Virus record (IMG/VR): IMGVR_UViG_3300032087_003396
Location: 1 to 31,635 of that record
DNA from: a virus
Reading direction: 5' to 3' (one strand)
Length of the DNA stretch: 31,635 bases
In this document: positions 21,386 through 31,080 of the stretch, piece after piece
Layout of the letters: the number at the start of each line of letters is the position of its first letter
How positions within the stretch are numbered: the stretch's first letter is position 1
Notes under the pieces: generated by a model
The model's input: the letters and a program-made list of their open reading frames with translations, nothing else
What the model was told of the DNA's origin: nothing
Databases searched by the model: none
Translations under genes and position numbers: made by a program

Positions 21386-21736
21386 TCACACTCCTATTAT
21401 ATTTTTTATTTCATCAAGTCTTGCTCTTTTTATTGCTCTTTGTTCTTTATACTCTATAAATCTTGGGTCTGTTGCTTCCCACTCACCTAATGTAATTTTG
21501 TTTACTTTCCAATCATTTTCAAATAACCAACCTTGAATTGCAAACATTTCTTCTTTTAATAATTGTGTATCAATTAAATCTTGTGATTGTTGTAAAGACC
21601 CATTACTGTAAACATAACTTCTTAATATGTCTATATCTCTTAATTCATCTTCAACTTCTATTTCAGTAAAATCTTCAATCATTTTATGTCTTATATCTAC
21701 AATACGATTGCCTTCTGTTTTTATATATCTTTTCAT
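21386..21736 (-). CDS. Small tail-associated protein, possibly fibre assembly
   Basis: 116 residues from the ATG at 21736, six bases after AAGGAG; the ATG at 21751 would put that ribosome binding site inside the gene. Sequence reads MKRYIKTEGNRIVDIRHK and later YVYSNGSLQQSQD, EEMFAIQGWLFENDWKVNK and ATDPRFIEYKEQRA. The 'WLFENDWKVNKITLGEW' region and its position after a long fibre resemble XkdW or fibre-assembly-type phage proteins. I am unsure of the family; it may be a chaperone or accessory of the fibres. Confidence 0.65.
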   Translation of the reverse strand: MKRYIKTEGNRIVDIRHKMIEDFTEIEVEDELRDIDILRSYVYSNGSLQQSQDLIDTQLLKEEMFAIQGWLFENDWKVNKITLGEWEATDPRFIEYKEQRAIKRARLDEIKNIIGV

Positions 21737-21737
21737 A

Positions 21738-24713
21738 TTATACTCCTTCAACTCCTACAAGTTTCCAAACTCTACCCACATATACTGTGTCTGCTATTTC
21801 ACTTGATGAACCATTTGTGAATTTATAACTATAACTAAATGTTAGTTGTGTTGATGCTAAACCTCTATACACTCTTATTGAACCAACTTGTATTGAAGCA
21901 TTACTTGCTGAAGCATTGAATAATATACCACCTGCTGAACTACTTGAGTTTTCTAATTTAACAATATGAACCTCACTTGTTGTGCTTGTTACACTTGATG
22001 TATTTAATTCAAAAGCTATAACTAATTGGTCTTGACCACCTTGATTGAGTAATGTTTCATCTACAGTAATTGATGTTGCAGATGTTCCACTTGTAATTGT
22101 TGTTGAACCTGTTTTGATTTGTTTCCAATAACCAGAAGCATTTTCTACGAAGTCTTGAGTTGCTACTCTTTCACCAAGTTCAAAAATATAACCTGTGCTT
22201 TCTTCAATCTTTGTTGTTGGGTTACTATATGCTCTTATATCACCATCAAAGTCTGCACCTTTGTTAAAATAAAATCTACCTCTATCTGTGCTAAAATGTG
22301 AAAAGCCTGTGTTTTGTGGTCCAATATCTACATAACCTGAATTGGTTTGTATTTTTACAGAGTTAGCATTACCTTCTTTTATTATTGTGTTTGTATCGTT
22401 CAGGTGTAACTCGTTACCGTTAATGTTACCATTGACTTCAAGTTTTTGTGTTGGACTTGTTGTTCCTATACCCACATTACCTGCTGTTGTTATAGCAAAT
22501 CTTTCTTCTTGGTTGCTTGTGTCTGCAATTTCTAACACACCATTATTGTTTGCAATGTGAAAATCACTATCATTATCTGTGTCTGTAAATTGAATTTTAG
22601 GCAATGTGCTATTAAGTTTTATGTTGCCATTTACTTGTAATTTTTCACTTGGACTTGTTGTTCCAATACCTACATTACCTGCTGTAGTTATTCTAATACC
22701 ATTCGTGTCGTTGTTATTTGATGATAGTTGTAATTGGTCACCACCACCACTCTTTATAACTGCTATTGCACCTGATGTTGTTTTAATTGTAACATCTGTT
22801 GTGTCTGTGTCATTTCTAAACTTAGCTAAGTCTGAACCTGATGTGGTATCAACTATATTTAATTTAGCAGAAGGACTTGTTGTTCCAATACCTATATTAC
22901 CATTACTTTGAATGCGCATTCTTTCATCATTACCTGTTGCAAATGTAAAGCTACCAGAGTTTGAACCACTTGATGCAAAATGCACATTATTATCTAATGC
23001 AACATCACCAGCAGTAACATTTACATTTAAGTATAAACCGTGTGTATCACCATTACCTGTTGAGAAAAACCTACCTAAAGCTGTGCCTGATGAATTAACC
23101 TGTAGTTTTGATGCAGGACTTGTCGTTCCAATACCGAAAAGTCCACCATTACTAATTCTTGCTCTTTCAGCATTACCTGCAACAAATGTCAAAGCATCAC
23201 TACCAGCGTGAACTTTAAGTGATGTGCCACCTTGATAATCTATATAAGCACTACCACTTGTATCACTATCTGTAAGTTGTAAGATAGGGTTAGAAGCTGT
23301 TATGTGTGTTTTTGCTGTAGTTACTGATGTAGGTGCGTGAAGTGTGCTACCAACATATACATAACCATCAGTTCCAACAGTCATTCTTCTTTGACCACCA
23401 GCTACAAACTGTAAGTTTCCTGCGCTATTGGTTGTTAAATCATCAGGGCTTTCATAAATCTTAAAGTTTCCACCACTCCAATCAATCCCTTCGTTTGGGC
23501 CTGCATCATTAAATTGCAACATATTAACGCCTGTTAAATTAAAATTTTGCATATTGATTGCTTTTGTTGTTAGTGTTCCTGTAAGTGTTCCACCTGTCAA
23601 ATTTAACTTACCTGCTAAACTATTTGTTACTGTTGTTGAAAAGTTTGCATCATCACCTAAAGCACTTGCTAATTCATTAAGTGTATCAAGTGTGCTTGGG
23701 GCTGAAGCTACAAGACTTGCTATCTCTGTGTCCACATAATCTCTTGTTGCAATTCTTTCACCAAATAAATAACCAATATTTGTATCTGCTTCTAATTGTA
23801 ATGGGTGTGGTGTTTCATAACCTGTTCCTACATTATTGTTGCCATCTCTATCTGCTAATATATAAAAGTTATTACTGTTAGCGTGTAAAAAGAAATCATC
23901 TGCACCACTTGTGTCATCTGCAAATGTAATTGTTGGTGATGTTCCTTTAAGATATAAAGCATTTGATGATGTTCCTGTATCAATAGTTACTTGATTATTA
24001 AAAGTTGTAGTTCCACCAAAAGTTAAATTACCTGATGCACTATCTGTTGTATCACTTCTAATAAATTGACTTGCTTGTAAGCCATCTACGGTGTCAGCAT
24101 CAAGTCCACTACCACTACCATCATTTCCACTATTCCACATTTTATATTCTGTGGTTGCTGTATAACCTGTTGGTGCTGATGATGTTTCACTATTGCTATC
24201 ATAAGTTGTTATTGTTCCATCACTTAAATAAGCAGTTGCTGTTACCTCTGCAAAGTTTGATACTTTTACCCAAATGTTTACTCCATTTGTTCCATCATCT
24301 ACAATACCAACCTCATCAACTACTTGACTTGTTCCTGTTTCATTATTGAACCACCACACATCATAGTTGTTATCATTATTTAATTGTCCAAGTATCTTAC
24401 AATAATTAGGTAAATCACCATCACCATAACCAGCGTATCTACCTGTTAATTCTATTTGAAATCGTGATGATATTGAGGCACTTACATTTGCAATTCTATA
24501 ATATACAACCCCACTTGCTGATGTATTGTTGATTGCTCTCCAAGCATAAAACTTGGTGTTTCCATCACCAACATTAGCCCAAGCACCATCACCTCTTAAA
24601 AAGTTAGATGAACTTGGTGTGCCTGATGCAACAATATCTGTGTGTCTAACTTCTGGGTATTGTTGAACCCAAGCACTACCATTCCATTTTTTTAATTTAA
24701 TCTCGTTAGCCAT
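21738..24713 (-). CDS. Long tail fibre with GIGTTSP repeats
   Basis: 991 residues, ATG at 24713. The N-terminus (KKWNGSAWVQQYPEVRHTDIVA) resembles that of the preceding fibre gene and is probably the attachment domain. The middle has fibre shaft units such as LDADTVDGLQASQFIRSD and SLAGKLNLTGGTLTG, and then four copies of a G(N/L)xGIGTTSP-x2-KL unit (about residues 515-765) seen in many aquatic phage fibres. The C-terminal about 130 residues (IKTGSTTITSGTSATS onward) form a strand-rich tip likely to bind the receptor. No chaperone or endosialidase motif is seen. Role: host recognition. Confidence 0.85.
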   Translation of the reverse strand: MANEIKLKKWNGSAWVQQYPEVRHTDIVASGTPSSSNFLRGDGAWANVGDGNTKFYAWRAINNTSASGVVYYRIANVSASISSRFQIELTGRYAGYGDGDLPNYCKILGQLNNDNNYDVWWFNNETGTSQVVDEVGIVDDGTNGVNIWVKVSNFAEVTATAYLSDGTITTYDSNSETSSAPTGYTATTEYKMWNSGNDGSGSGLDADTVDGLQASQFIRSDTTDSASGNLTFGGTTTFNNQVTIDTGTSSNALYLKGTSPTITFADDTSGADDFFLHANSNNFYILADRDGNNNVGTGYETPHPLQLEADTNIGYLFGERIATRDYVDTEIASLVASAPSTLDTLNELASALGDDANFSTTVTNSLAGKLNLTGGTLTGTLTTKAINMQNFNLTGVNMLQFNDAGPNEGIDWSGGNFKIYESPDDLTTNSAGNLQFVAGGQRRMTVGTDGYVYVGSTLHAPTSVTTAKTHITASNPILQLTDSDTSGSAYIDYQGGTSLKVHAGSDALTFVAGNAERARISNGGLFGIGTTSPASKLQVNSSGTALGRFFSTGNGDTHGLYLNVNVTAGDVALDNNVHFASSGSNSGSFTFATGNDERMRIQSNGNIGIGTTSPSAKLNIVDTTSGSDLAKFRNDTDTTDVTIKTTSGAIAVIKSGGGDQLQLSSNNNDTNGIRITTAGNVGIGTTSPSEKLQVNGNIKLNSTLPKIQFTDTDNDSDFHIANNNGVLEIADTSNQEERFAITTAGNVGIGTTSPTQKLEVNGNINGNELHLNDTNTIIKEGNANSVKIQTNSGYVDIGPQNTGFSHFSTDRGRFYFNKGADFDGDIRAYSNPTTKIEESTGYIFELGERVATQDFVENASGYWKQIKTGSTTITSGTSATSITVDETLLNQGGQDQLVIAFELNTSSVTSTTSEVHIVKLENSSSSAGGILFNASASNASIQVGSIRVYRGLASTQLTFSYSYKFTNGSSSEIADTVYVGRVWKLVGVEGV
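22430..23160 (-). repeat. Four imperfect repeats in the long fibre gene
   Basis: DNA units with GGACTTGT(T/C)GTTCC(A/T)ATACC begin near 22451, 22651, 22874 and 23117 on the plus strand, each followed by related sequence. They encode the GIGTTSP units of the fibre shaft. Such repeats allow length change by recombination. Confidence 0.8.
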
Positions 24714-24730
24714 TTAACTAACCCCCTTGC

Positions 24731-25885
24731 TTACCACTCAAAGCCGATTACATTACTATATTCTGAACTACTTGTTAGCGTTGGTAGTGTATCACCGTGA
24801 TACACAGGGTAAGTCATTTTAAGACCACTACTTTCTTGTGTAAGTCCTTGACCACCAGCCACACTAAATGTTGTGCCACTTAATGCAATACCATTACCAG
24901 CACTATATGTTGTATCTGTTACAGTTTCTGTTGCTGTTGATAAACTTGTGATATGTCCATATGTATCAAGACTTATACTTTGAATATATGTTCTACCACT
25001 ATTGTTTGAACTTGCTTGACTTGATGTGTCAGCGTGTGCTAAACCATTTGCTTCTTGTGTCAAACCATTTCCTGATGCAACACTAAATGTTGTTCCTGTA
25101 AGTCCAATACCATTACCTGCTGAATAATTTGTGTCTGTTGATGATATAGTTACTGCACCAGCACTTTCACTTATAGAAACATTTGTTCCTGCTGTAAATG
25201 CTAAAGTTTCAGTTGCACCTAATGTATTACCACCAGCAGTTACCGTTCTAAATGTATTTGTATCTGCCCAAGGCACATTAACAAATGCTCTTCCACCTGA
25301 TAATTCAACAGGGTAATTTTTACCATTTTCAGAATAACCAAGTTTTATAATACCTTGTTGTGATGAACTTGCTGTTGCATAAGTATTATTCACAACTGTT
25401 AAAGCAATAGAATAAGGTGAACCTTGAGTTCCTGAACCTGATATACTTTGAATGACAATCCAATCACCGTGTTCTACAACTAAATCATTACCATCTGGGG
25501 CTTCTTCTTCTGTTTCTCTTGTTGTGTCCCATAGATAATATCTACCTGTTGTTCCTGCTTGGTCGCCACTATTATTCTGTAATGTAAAAGTTGTTGTAGC
25601 AATGAAGTATGAACCAACCATTGCTTGAATATTATCAGTTCCGACTGCTTGATAAACTGCATCTAAATTGTTTGCAAAAGAAGCATCAGTTTGTGAACCA
25701 ATCGCAGACTGAAATCTCATTCCACCAAACACAAAGTCTGGCAAATATTGTGGGTTCAATTTTCCTGATTGAAATATACTTACAGGTGAACCTGCTGTCA
25801 CATCAGCAACAATATCTGTATAAGTTACTTTAGGACTTAACGCTTCCCAAGCGGTCGTGCTGGTGTTCCATTTTTTAATAATCAT
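24731..25885 (-). CDS. Tail fibre / baseplate-attached protein
   Basis: 384 residues, ATG at 25885, overlapping the upstream gene by four bases. The N-terminus (IIKKWNTSTTAWEALSPKVTYTDIVA) is related to that of the 991-residue fibre, then SGKLNPQYLPDFVFGGMRF, a globular domain and two copies of a shaft unit with YSAGNGI(G/A)L(T/S)GTTFSVA and GLTQE, separated by SLDTYGHITSLSTATETV. It is a fibre or receptor-binding protein; its short last part (YPVYHGDTLPTLTSSSEY) differs from its paralogue. Both fibres probably compete for or share one docking site. Confidence 0.8.
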   Translation of the reverse strand: MIIKKWNTSTTAWEALSPKVTYTDIVADVTAGSPVSIFQSGKLNPQYLPDFVFGGMRFQSAIGSQTDASFANNLDAVYQAVGTDNIQAMVGSYFIATTTFTLQNNSGDQAGTTGRYYLWDTTRETEEEAPDGNDLVVEHGDWIVIQSISGSGTQGSPYSIALTVVNNTYATASSSQQGIIKLGYSENGKNYPVELSGGRAFVNVPWADTNTFRTVTAGGNTLGATETLAFTAGTNVSISESAGAVTISSTDTNYSAGNGIGLTGTTFSVASGNGLTQEANGLAHADTSSQASSNNSGRTYIQSISLDTYGHITSLSTATETVTDTTYSAGNGIALSGTTFSVAGGQGLTQESSGLKMTYPVYHGDTLPTLTSSSEYSNVIGFEW

Positions 25886-26232
25886 TTTTTAACTCCTTCG
25901 CCTTCACCATTAAAGGCTTGTATTTTTAGTTTCATAAGTTCTTGAGTTCTTAACATATTTCTCAAAAACAATTTGTTTATTTCTACGCTGTCATCACTTG
26001 CTTTCATATACTCATCAAATATTCTTGCAAGTTGATTATACTTTATTCCTAATTCTTGTTGCCCTTTTTGTTGTTCTTGCATTTGAGATTTGATTTGTGT
26101 TACCTCTTGTCTTAAATCAAATGCTTCTTGCAACAACTCCTCATTTCTTTTTTTATACTGTCTTGCTTCTTCTAATGATGCTAATTCTTCTTCAAGTTTT
26201 TGAACCTTTAACTCTAACTCTAATTTTGTCAT
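25882..26232 (-). CDS. Coiled-coil protein between baseplate and fibre genes
   Basis: 116 residues, ATG at 26232. Almost wholly a coiled coil, rich in E, K, L and Q (KLELELKVQKLEEELASLEE onward, about residues 3-70), with a helical end (NKLFLRNMLRTQELMKLKIQAFNG). It could trimerise as a fibre connector or act as a small tape-like spacer. Nothing identifies a family. Confidence 0.75.
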   Translation of the reverse strand: MTKLELELKVQKLEEELASLEEARQYKKRNEELLQEAFDLRQEVTQIKSQMQEQQKGQQELGIKYNQLARIFDEYMKASDDSVEINKLFLRNMLRTQELMKLKIQAFNGEGEGVKK

Positions 26233-26246
26233 ATTATTTTTACCCC

Positions 26247-27296
26247 CTAATCTTCATCAAAATAAGTTAAGTTATTAAATCTATCTGCTTCTGCTGGTAA
26301 GTTATCATCATAGAAAACTCCACCACTAAAGCCTGTTTTAAATCGTGCTTCACTTGTGTCCCAAACTAATGTTTGCCCTTGACCTATTGAACCATAATCT
26401 ATATACACATCTTTGACTTGGCTCATTTTTGGAAAGCGTATTTGCTTCACCCACAAGATGCCTTGATTTTGATGTGAATAAACTGTTACTGCAATAGGTG
26501 TTCTATTAAGTGGTGCTTCTGGTGCATTAGTATCATCTATTTCTATAAGCCCACCAGCAACTGTTGCACTTGGCACTAATATTTTGCCTTCTGTGAAACC
26601 ACTTGTATTTACATTTTCAATAATGCCATTTAGTTGTATAAAGAAATCTTGATTGTTTGTAGCACTTGTCAATGCAATTCCCATCTTTCTTTCTGGGTGG
26701 TCTTTAATATTGATAGTTCCTGTTTGACTTGCTTTTGATACTAACAGTTTACCACTTGCACCAACAGTTCCTACAAACATAACCAAATCTAAAGCATCTA
26801 TTGTTCCACTTGCTCTAACTTCTAATCTATTATTTGCTGTTGATAAATAACTCACGAGTGCTTGGTATTGTGTATCTTCTATGGTGTCTGTGCTTTGTGA
26901 TGAACTTGATAGTATATTCAAGTTAGCAATACCGAAGGTCTGTTCAACTTGTGTTACAGGGTTGTATCTTTTAGCAGTAACTTTTAGTGTTCCTGAATAT
27001 TGTGTAACCCAATCAGTTATTGTAAACTTAAAGTATTTTGGTGTTGCACTATAAATTGGTGATGTTGCTATGTTGTTTGAAGAAGAACCATCTGGTCTTT
27101 CAATATTTAGTAAGCAACCATTGTCTGTCATATTTGTAGTTGTCAAAGCATCTACATAAGAACCAGAAGTATAATCACCAAAATAAAATCTAAACTCTAT
27201 GCTGTCTGTCTGTCCTTGATTTAACACATTGCTGTTGTCTGCGATTGTTTCAAGTGTAAAGTTATTGATGTCATAATAAAAATCTATATTAGCCAT
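26247..27296 (-). CDS. Baseplate upper protein (BppU N-terminal-like)
   Basis: 349 residues, ATG at 27296. The first about 120 residues (a DINNFTLETIADNSNVLNQGQTDSIEFRFY segment, later NIERPDGSSSN) follow the BppU_N pattern of lactococcal and related phages: beta sandwich with 'rPDG' motif, mounting receptor-binding proteins on the tail. The remainder is beta-rich with a TIDALDLVMFVGTVGASGKL region and a YGSIGQGQTLVWDTSEARF segment like fibre attachments. It would join the hub (upstream gene) to the fibres (downstream). Confidence 0.78.
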   Translation of the reverse strand: MANIDFYYDINNFTLETIADNSNVLNQGQTDSIEFRFYFGDYTSGSYVDALTTTNMTDNGCLLNIERPDGSSSNNIATSPIYSATPKYFKFTITDWVTQYSGTLKVTAKRYNPVTQVEQTFGIANLNILSSSSQSTDTIEDTQYQALVSYLSTANNRLEVRASGTIDALDLVMFVGTVGASGKLLVSKASQTGTINIKDHPERKMGIALTSATNNQDFFIQLNGIIENVNTSGFTEGKILVPSATVAGGLIEIDDTNAPEAPLNRTPIAVTVYSHQNQGILWVKQIRFPKMSQVKDVYIDYGSIGQGQTLVWDTSEARFKTGFSGGVFYDDNLPAEADRFNNLTYFDED

Positions 27297-27308
27297 TTAT
27301 TCACCCCC

Positions 27309-29912
27309 TTACCTATTGATATATAGTGGTTCATATGTTGAAGCTAAACCAGAACCACTTCCTAATTTATTTACTGCTATAAGTATGTTTCCATCTGTAT
27401 CACATATTGCATAACTAACTGCATCATTTTTTGCATTTAGCCAAACTTGTGATTGGTTTACATCTATAATTTGTAACTCATTGCCACTTCTTTGTAAAGC
27501 AACATTATTTGTTGATAGTAAACTGCCTTTATATACTTTGCTATCTCTATTATATCTTAATGTGTTAGAATAAGCAATCTTAAATGTGTAGTCTGTTGTG
27601 CCATTAAATATCATTGGTGTATAGTTTACAAACTCATTTGTTATAAATATTTGTTGTGTGCTACCATTACCACTAACACTTGTGCCAAAATTAAATTGTA
27701 ATGTTTCGTGTGTAATTTCTCTGTTGTCTTTATATCTCTTAACAAAATTATTACTTGATGTTCCTGATTGATACACCCTTGCATTTGTATTTATCACATT
27801 ATAAGTATCTGTATAACCATTACCTTGTGCATCATTTCTTGTAAAAGATGATTGATATGAAATCTCTGGTAACTTATCACTTACTATTGCACCTGCTTCA
27901 AAATAAGTTTGATTGTTATTAGTTGCATCTGGTGAAGGGTCTGTAACATAATATGGTTTGATACTAATACCTCTGTTAAGATAGTTTGCATCATATCTAT
28001 ATAGATGTATTTTTATTTCTTCAAACCTACCATTGCTATCTACATATGGCACAAAAGTTGAATAACCTGTATTGCCATTTCTAACAACACCTCTTTGACT
28101 ATTAAAATTATCTGTCATTTGCATTGTTACAATAACTGATTTTCCTATTGGGTGTGCTGTTGTTTCTAAAAGTATTTCATTTTTTGGTTGTCCTGATGGT
28201 GTTTCTGTTTGTGTTTCATCAGTAAGAACTAATGCACCTTGTATATATTTATCTTTTTTACCAAAGTTTTCAACCACATAATTTTCTGTCTGTCCTAAAA
28301 AGCTACCGTTGGCTTCATCATTATTACTTATTGTAAAATTAACTTCTGTAAGATGGTTTGATATAAATGCTTCTTCAGGTGGTGCAATAGAAAAATATTT
28401 TCTTTGACTGTTTATTCCTGCAAACATATTATCTTTACTATAAAACTCACTCATTGTTCCTTTAAAATTGTAGTGGCTTTCGTGTATTTGTATTTCTCTT
28501 TCTACTAAAACAAAATCATCTATGTAATCTTTGAGGTCTGGTATGTCATTATAATTATCATACCTACCTGTTATCATCATCTCTCTATTTCCAATTCTAT
28601 TTACGAACTCTTGTTGTTGTTTACCTAAATTTTGACTATCTATTATTGAACTTTCTTGTGAACTAATTAAGACACTTTTATTTCTGGTTGGTATGTCTTT
28701 CTTAACTTTAAATAAAATGTTATCTGTGGTTAAATATTCCACCTTAAAAACAATATCTTTATATAATAAACCATTAAAATCATTTTGAACTGCATTAGCT
28801 AAAGTGTTTTGCCCATTATCTACTAATGACCAATAAACAGTATTGTTTATATTAGAGTGGTCGCCTGTCAAAACACCAAGCCAATCATCTTCTTTAAATG
28901 TTAAATCAATAATGTTTTTACCTTCTTCAAAAAATAAATAGTTTCTTTTGTATTTTACAGTTGCTGTATCTTGTATTTTACCTGCATTATTACTTGGAAA
29001 GAAAGTGTCCCATACTTTTTTATTTACAACTCTATTTGTTATATCAACGGTGTATTGTGTTTGATTAGAAGCTGTAGTTCCATTTGCAAATGATACTGTA
29101 ACTTTTTTAACATCAAAGATAGGTTTATTTAAAACGACTTGTTGGTTGTTACTTGTTATTAAAACTTGCTCTACAGTTCTTGGTCCGTAGTTTTCTGGTG
29201 TATGTGTGATAGCTTTTTTGTTATACACATTTTGTGCATCTATTTCTACCTCACTTGCATACTCTCTGATGTCTTGTCTAACTTCTAAATTATGAATTTT
29301 TGTTTGGTCTATTGCACTACCTTCTTCATCTAAATCAAGAAAACTAATTTTCTTCTGATTTGAAGAGTTTATTGTTAGTTTGACCACACTACCCAGAGGC
29401 TTTAATAAATCGTTAAATACTTCAAATAAAGTGGGTCTGTTCCATTGTTGCTCTGGTGCTATGGTTGAACCCAACTTGGTTATAAGTTCTGTTGATAAAG
29501 TAATTGATGGTGCATAAATTTCTAAATAGTTTTCCATTATTGTTTTGATTGTTTTATCTGATGTGCCATCTAAACTTTGTGTGATACTTCTACTTGGCAA
29601 TACTATTCTTTGAAGTTCTGTAGTTAAAGACACAAGTCCAATGTCATATTGATATTGTTTTGTTGTTCCAAATTTTGTAATTTTTTGTTGTATTGTTCCT
29701 ACATAGAAATTTAATTTTTTTGTTGTTTCATATGTTATCTCAATAATATCAAAAGGTTCTATATCTAACTCTGCTGTTTTAACTAAAACTAAAGAACCTG
29801 TATCTAAATCTTGATTTAAAATGTCTTTTACTGTGATACCATACTTAAAAGAAAGTGCTAAATCAGTTGCAAAACCTGTTCTCTTTAACCTAACTGCATT
29901 GATTGTAGCCAT
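27309..29912 (-). CDS. Tail hub / baseplate protein
   Basis: 867 residues, ATG at 29912 overlapping the previous stop. The N-terminal about 350 residues resemble the tail-associated hub (gp27 / Tal-like) found at the end of siphophage or short tails: strand-rich beginning with ELDIEPFDIIEITYETTKKL, then RPTLFEVFNDLLKPLGSVVKL and SFLDLDEEGSAIDQTKIHNLEVRQDI. The second half is beta-rich and probably forms an outer baseplate part. I see no lysozyme, peptidase or amidase motif in it, although many Tal proteins have one. It is the largest tail protein here. Confidence 0.75.
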   Translation of the reverse strand: MATINAVRLKRTGFATDLALSFKYGITVKDILNQDLDTGSLVLVKTAELDIEPFDIIEITYETTKKLNFYVGTIQQKITKFGTTKQYQYDIGLVSLTTELQRIVLPSRSITQSLDGTSDKTIKTIMENYLEIYAPSITLSTELITKLGSTIAPEQQWNRPTLFEVFNDLLKPLGSVVKLTINSSNQKKISFLDLDEEGSAIDQTKIHNLEVRQDIREYASEVEIDAQNVYNKKAITHTPENYGPRTVEQVLITSNNQQVVLNKPIFDVKKVTVSFANGTTASNQTQYTVDITNRVVNKKVWDTFFPSNNAGKIQDTATVKYKRNYLFFEEGKNIIDLTFKEDDWLGVLTGDHSNINNTVYWSLVDNGQNTLANAVQNDFNGLLYKDIVFKVEYLTTDNILFKVKKDIPTRNKSVLISSQESSIIDSQNLGKQQQEFVNRIGNREMMITGRYDNYNDIPDLKDYIDDFVLVEREIQIHESHYNFKGTMSEFYSKDNMFAGINSQRKYFSIAPPEEAFISNHLTEVNFTISNNDEANGSFLGQTENYVVENFGKKDKYIQGALVLTDETQTETPSGQPKNEILLETTAHPIGKSVIVTMQMTDNFNSQRGVVRNGNTGYSTFVPYVDSNGRFEEIKIHLYRYDANYLNRGISIKPYYVTDPSPDATNNNQTYFEAGAIVSDKLPEISYQSSFTRNDAQGNGYTDTYNVINTNARVYQSGTSSNNFVKRYKDNREITHETLQFNFGTSVSGNGSTQQIFITNEFVNYTPMIFNGTTDYTFKIAYSNTLRYNRDSKVYKGSLLSTNNVALQRSGNELQIIDVNQSQVWLNAKNDAVSYAICDTDGNILIAVNKLGSGSGLASTYEPLYINR

Positions 29913-30340
29913 TAGTATCTACTTCCTTTTGTTGAAATTTGTCCTAATCGTTCAACTGTAAATTGATGTTCTTGTGTAAGCCTTTGTTGTTGCACAAAAG
30001 ATGTTGCAAACTGCAAAGCATATTTACCAGCAACTGCAACTGCACCTGCTACACCCCCAACTGCAATGGTTGCTACATCTGCACCTATAGATGATACTGC
30101 ATTTAATGCACCAGCCGTATAATAATCACCACTTAATTCTGCATATTGACTTATGCCTTGTGATACCATTTGTTTACCAACTTGTAAAAGGGCAGTATTG
30201 ATTGCACCTTGTTGCACACTTCTTTTGCCTTTTTCTTTTTTATTTACTTGTGCTTCACCTGTTGCTGATGATGATGCTTCTGTTTGTGATACACCATCAG
30301 CACTTGTGCCTTTTCTTATGATGACTTCAATATCTGGCAT
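29912..30340 (-). CDS. Small protein with hydrophobic core, possible short tape-measure or ejection protein
   Basis: 142 residues, ATG at 30340 behind AGGAGTGTGAGTT. Disordered, charged N-terminus (about 1-40, with KKEKGKRSVQQ), then an alanine- and glycine-rich hydrophobic segment (about residues 72-115) that could insert in a membrane, and a charged end with TQEHQFTVERL. Where siphophages encode a long tape measure, this is the only candidate. Function inferred from position; it may be a short tape or an ejected pore protein. Confidence 0.65.
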   Translation of the reverse strand: MPDIEVIIRKGTSADGVSQTEASSSATGEAQVNKKEKGKRSVQQGAINTALLQVGKQMVSQGISQYAELSGDYYTAGALNAVSSIGADVATIAVGGVAGAVAVAGKYALQFATSFVQQQRLTQEHQFTVERLGQISTKGSRY

Positions 30341-30351
30341 AACTCACACTC

Positions 30352-31080
30352 CTATTTTACAAATGACAATGATAAGATTGGAAGGCTTTGGTTCTCACTA
30401 TTGATTGTCATATTGCTTAATCTCATACTATATGTTTCTTCCACATTGTTAAAGCTGTAAACTAATTTGACAGTAAAGGTTGTGTCTAAATCTGAACTGT
30501 CTGTTCTTATCAATTTTAATTTATTATTTAATGTATTATTTTTTAATATCATCTGGCAGTTAAATTGTAAACTACCATAAGTTACATTTGATGTATTTAA
30601 AAAAGCATTTGCATTTCTTTGATTGTCAACTTGTGCCACATAGCTTAATGTTCTTTGTGTGGTTTCATACTCTACACCATCTATAAATACTTGTTTTATT
30701 TCGTTAACATTTTCTGATGTAAGTAAAGTTGCATTGATAACAAACTGATGTGTATAATTATTTCCTGTTGGGTCAAAAGGTGTTAGCAACAATGGTGTTG
30801 AATAAATTTGTTGAACATAAGTTGTTGGTGTTTGGCTATCATAGAATGGTGCATTATTTTTTTCTTTTGTAAATGTATCAAGTGTTGCTTTTGTTGCAAC
30901 TAAATCATTTGTATAAACTGCAAGTTGTATGGGTTGAACTTTACTGTCTTTGTAATTTGTTCCATTAAGATACTTAATCACAAGTGCATTGCCAGAACCA
31001 TTGTATTGATAGTTCAATTCATCAGTTACTGTGTAACCACTAAAATAAGATAGACCTTCTAAATAAGATTTATAGTTCAT
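30352..31080 (-). CDS. Tail protein, possible tail terminator and tube-like fusion
   Basis: 242 residues, ATG at 31080, overlapping the upstream gene by 11 bases. The first about 100 residues resemble a tail terminator-like alpha/beta domain (KSYLEGLSYFSGY, VQPIQLAVYTNDLVATKATL, TFTKEKNN). The second part is beta-rich with HQFVINATLLTSENVNEIKQ, VFIDGVEYETTQRTLSYVAQ and SLQFNCQMILKNN and resembles tube domains. No separate tail tube gene is seen, so both functions may lie here. This split is my reading of the pattern, not a match. Confidence 0.65.
   Translation of the reverse strand: MNYKSYLEGLSYFSGYTVTDELNYQYNGSGNALVIKYLNGTNYKDSKVQPIQLAVYTNDLVATKATLDTFTKEKNNAPFYDSQTPTTYVQQIYSTPLLLTPFDPTGNNYTHQFVINATLLTSENVNEIKQVFIDGVEYETTQRTLSYVAQVDNQRNANAFLNTSNVTYGSLQFNCQMILKNNTLNNKLKLIRTDSSDLDTTFTVKLVYSFNNVEETYSMRLSNMTINSENQSLPILSLSFVK

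Noticed and set aside
22430-23160. Regular repeats as a possible CRISPR array
   Set aside because: Repeat units are inside an open reading frame, imperfect, and more than 190 bases apart.
22342-24349. Several plus-strand ORFs of 60-100 residues inside the fibre gene
   Set aside because: They are reverse-strand shadows of the repetitive fibre gene, rich in leucine, valine and proline, without ribosome binding sites.
21738-24713. Diversity-generating retroelement target in the fibre gene
   Set aside because: No reverse transcriptase gene or template repeat is present in the complete genome.
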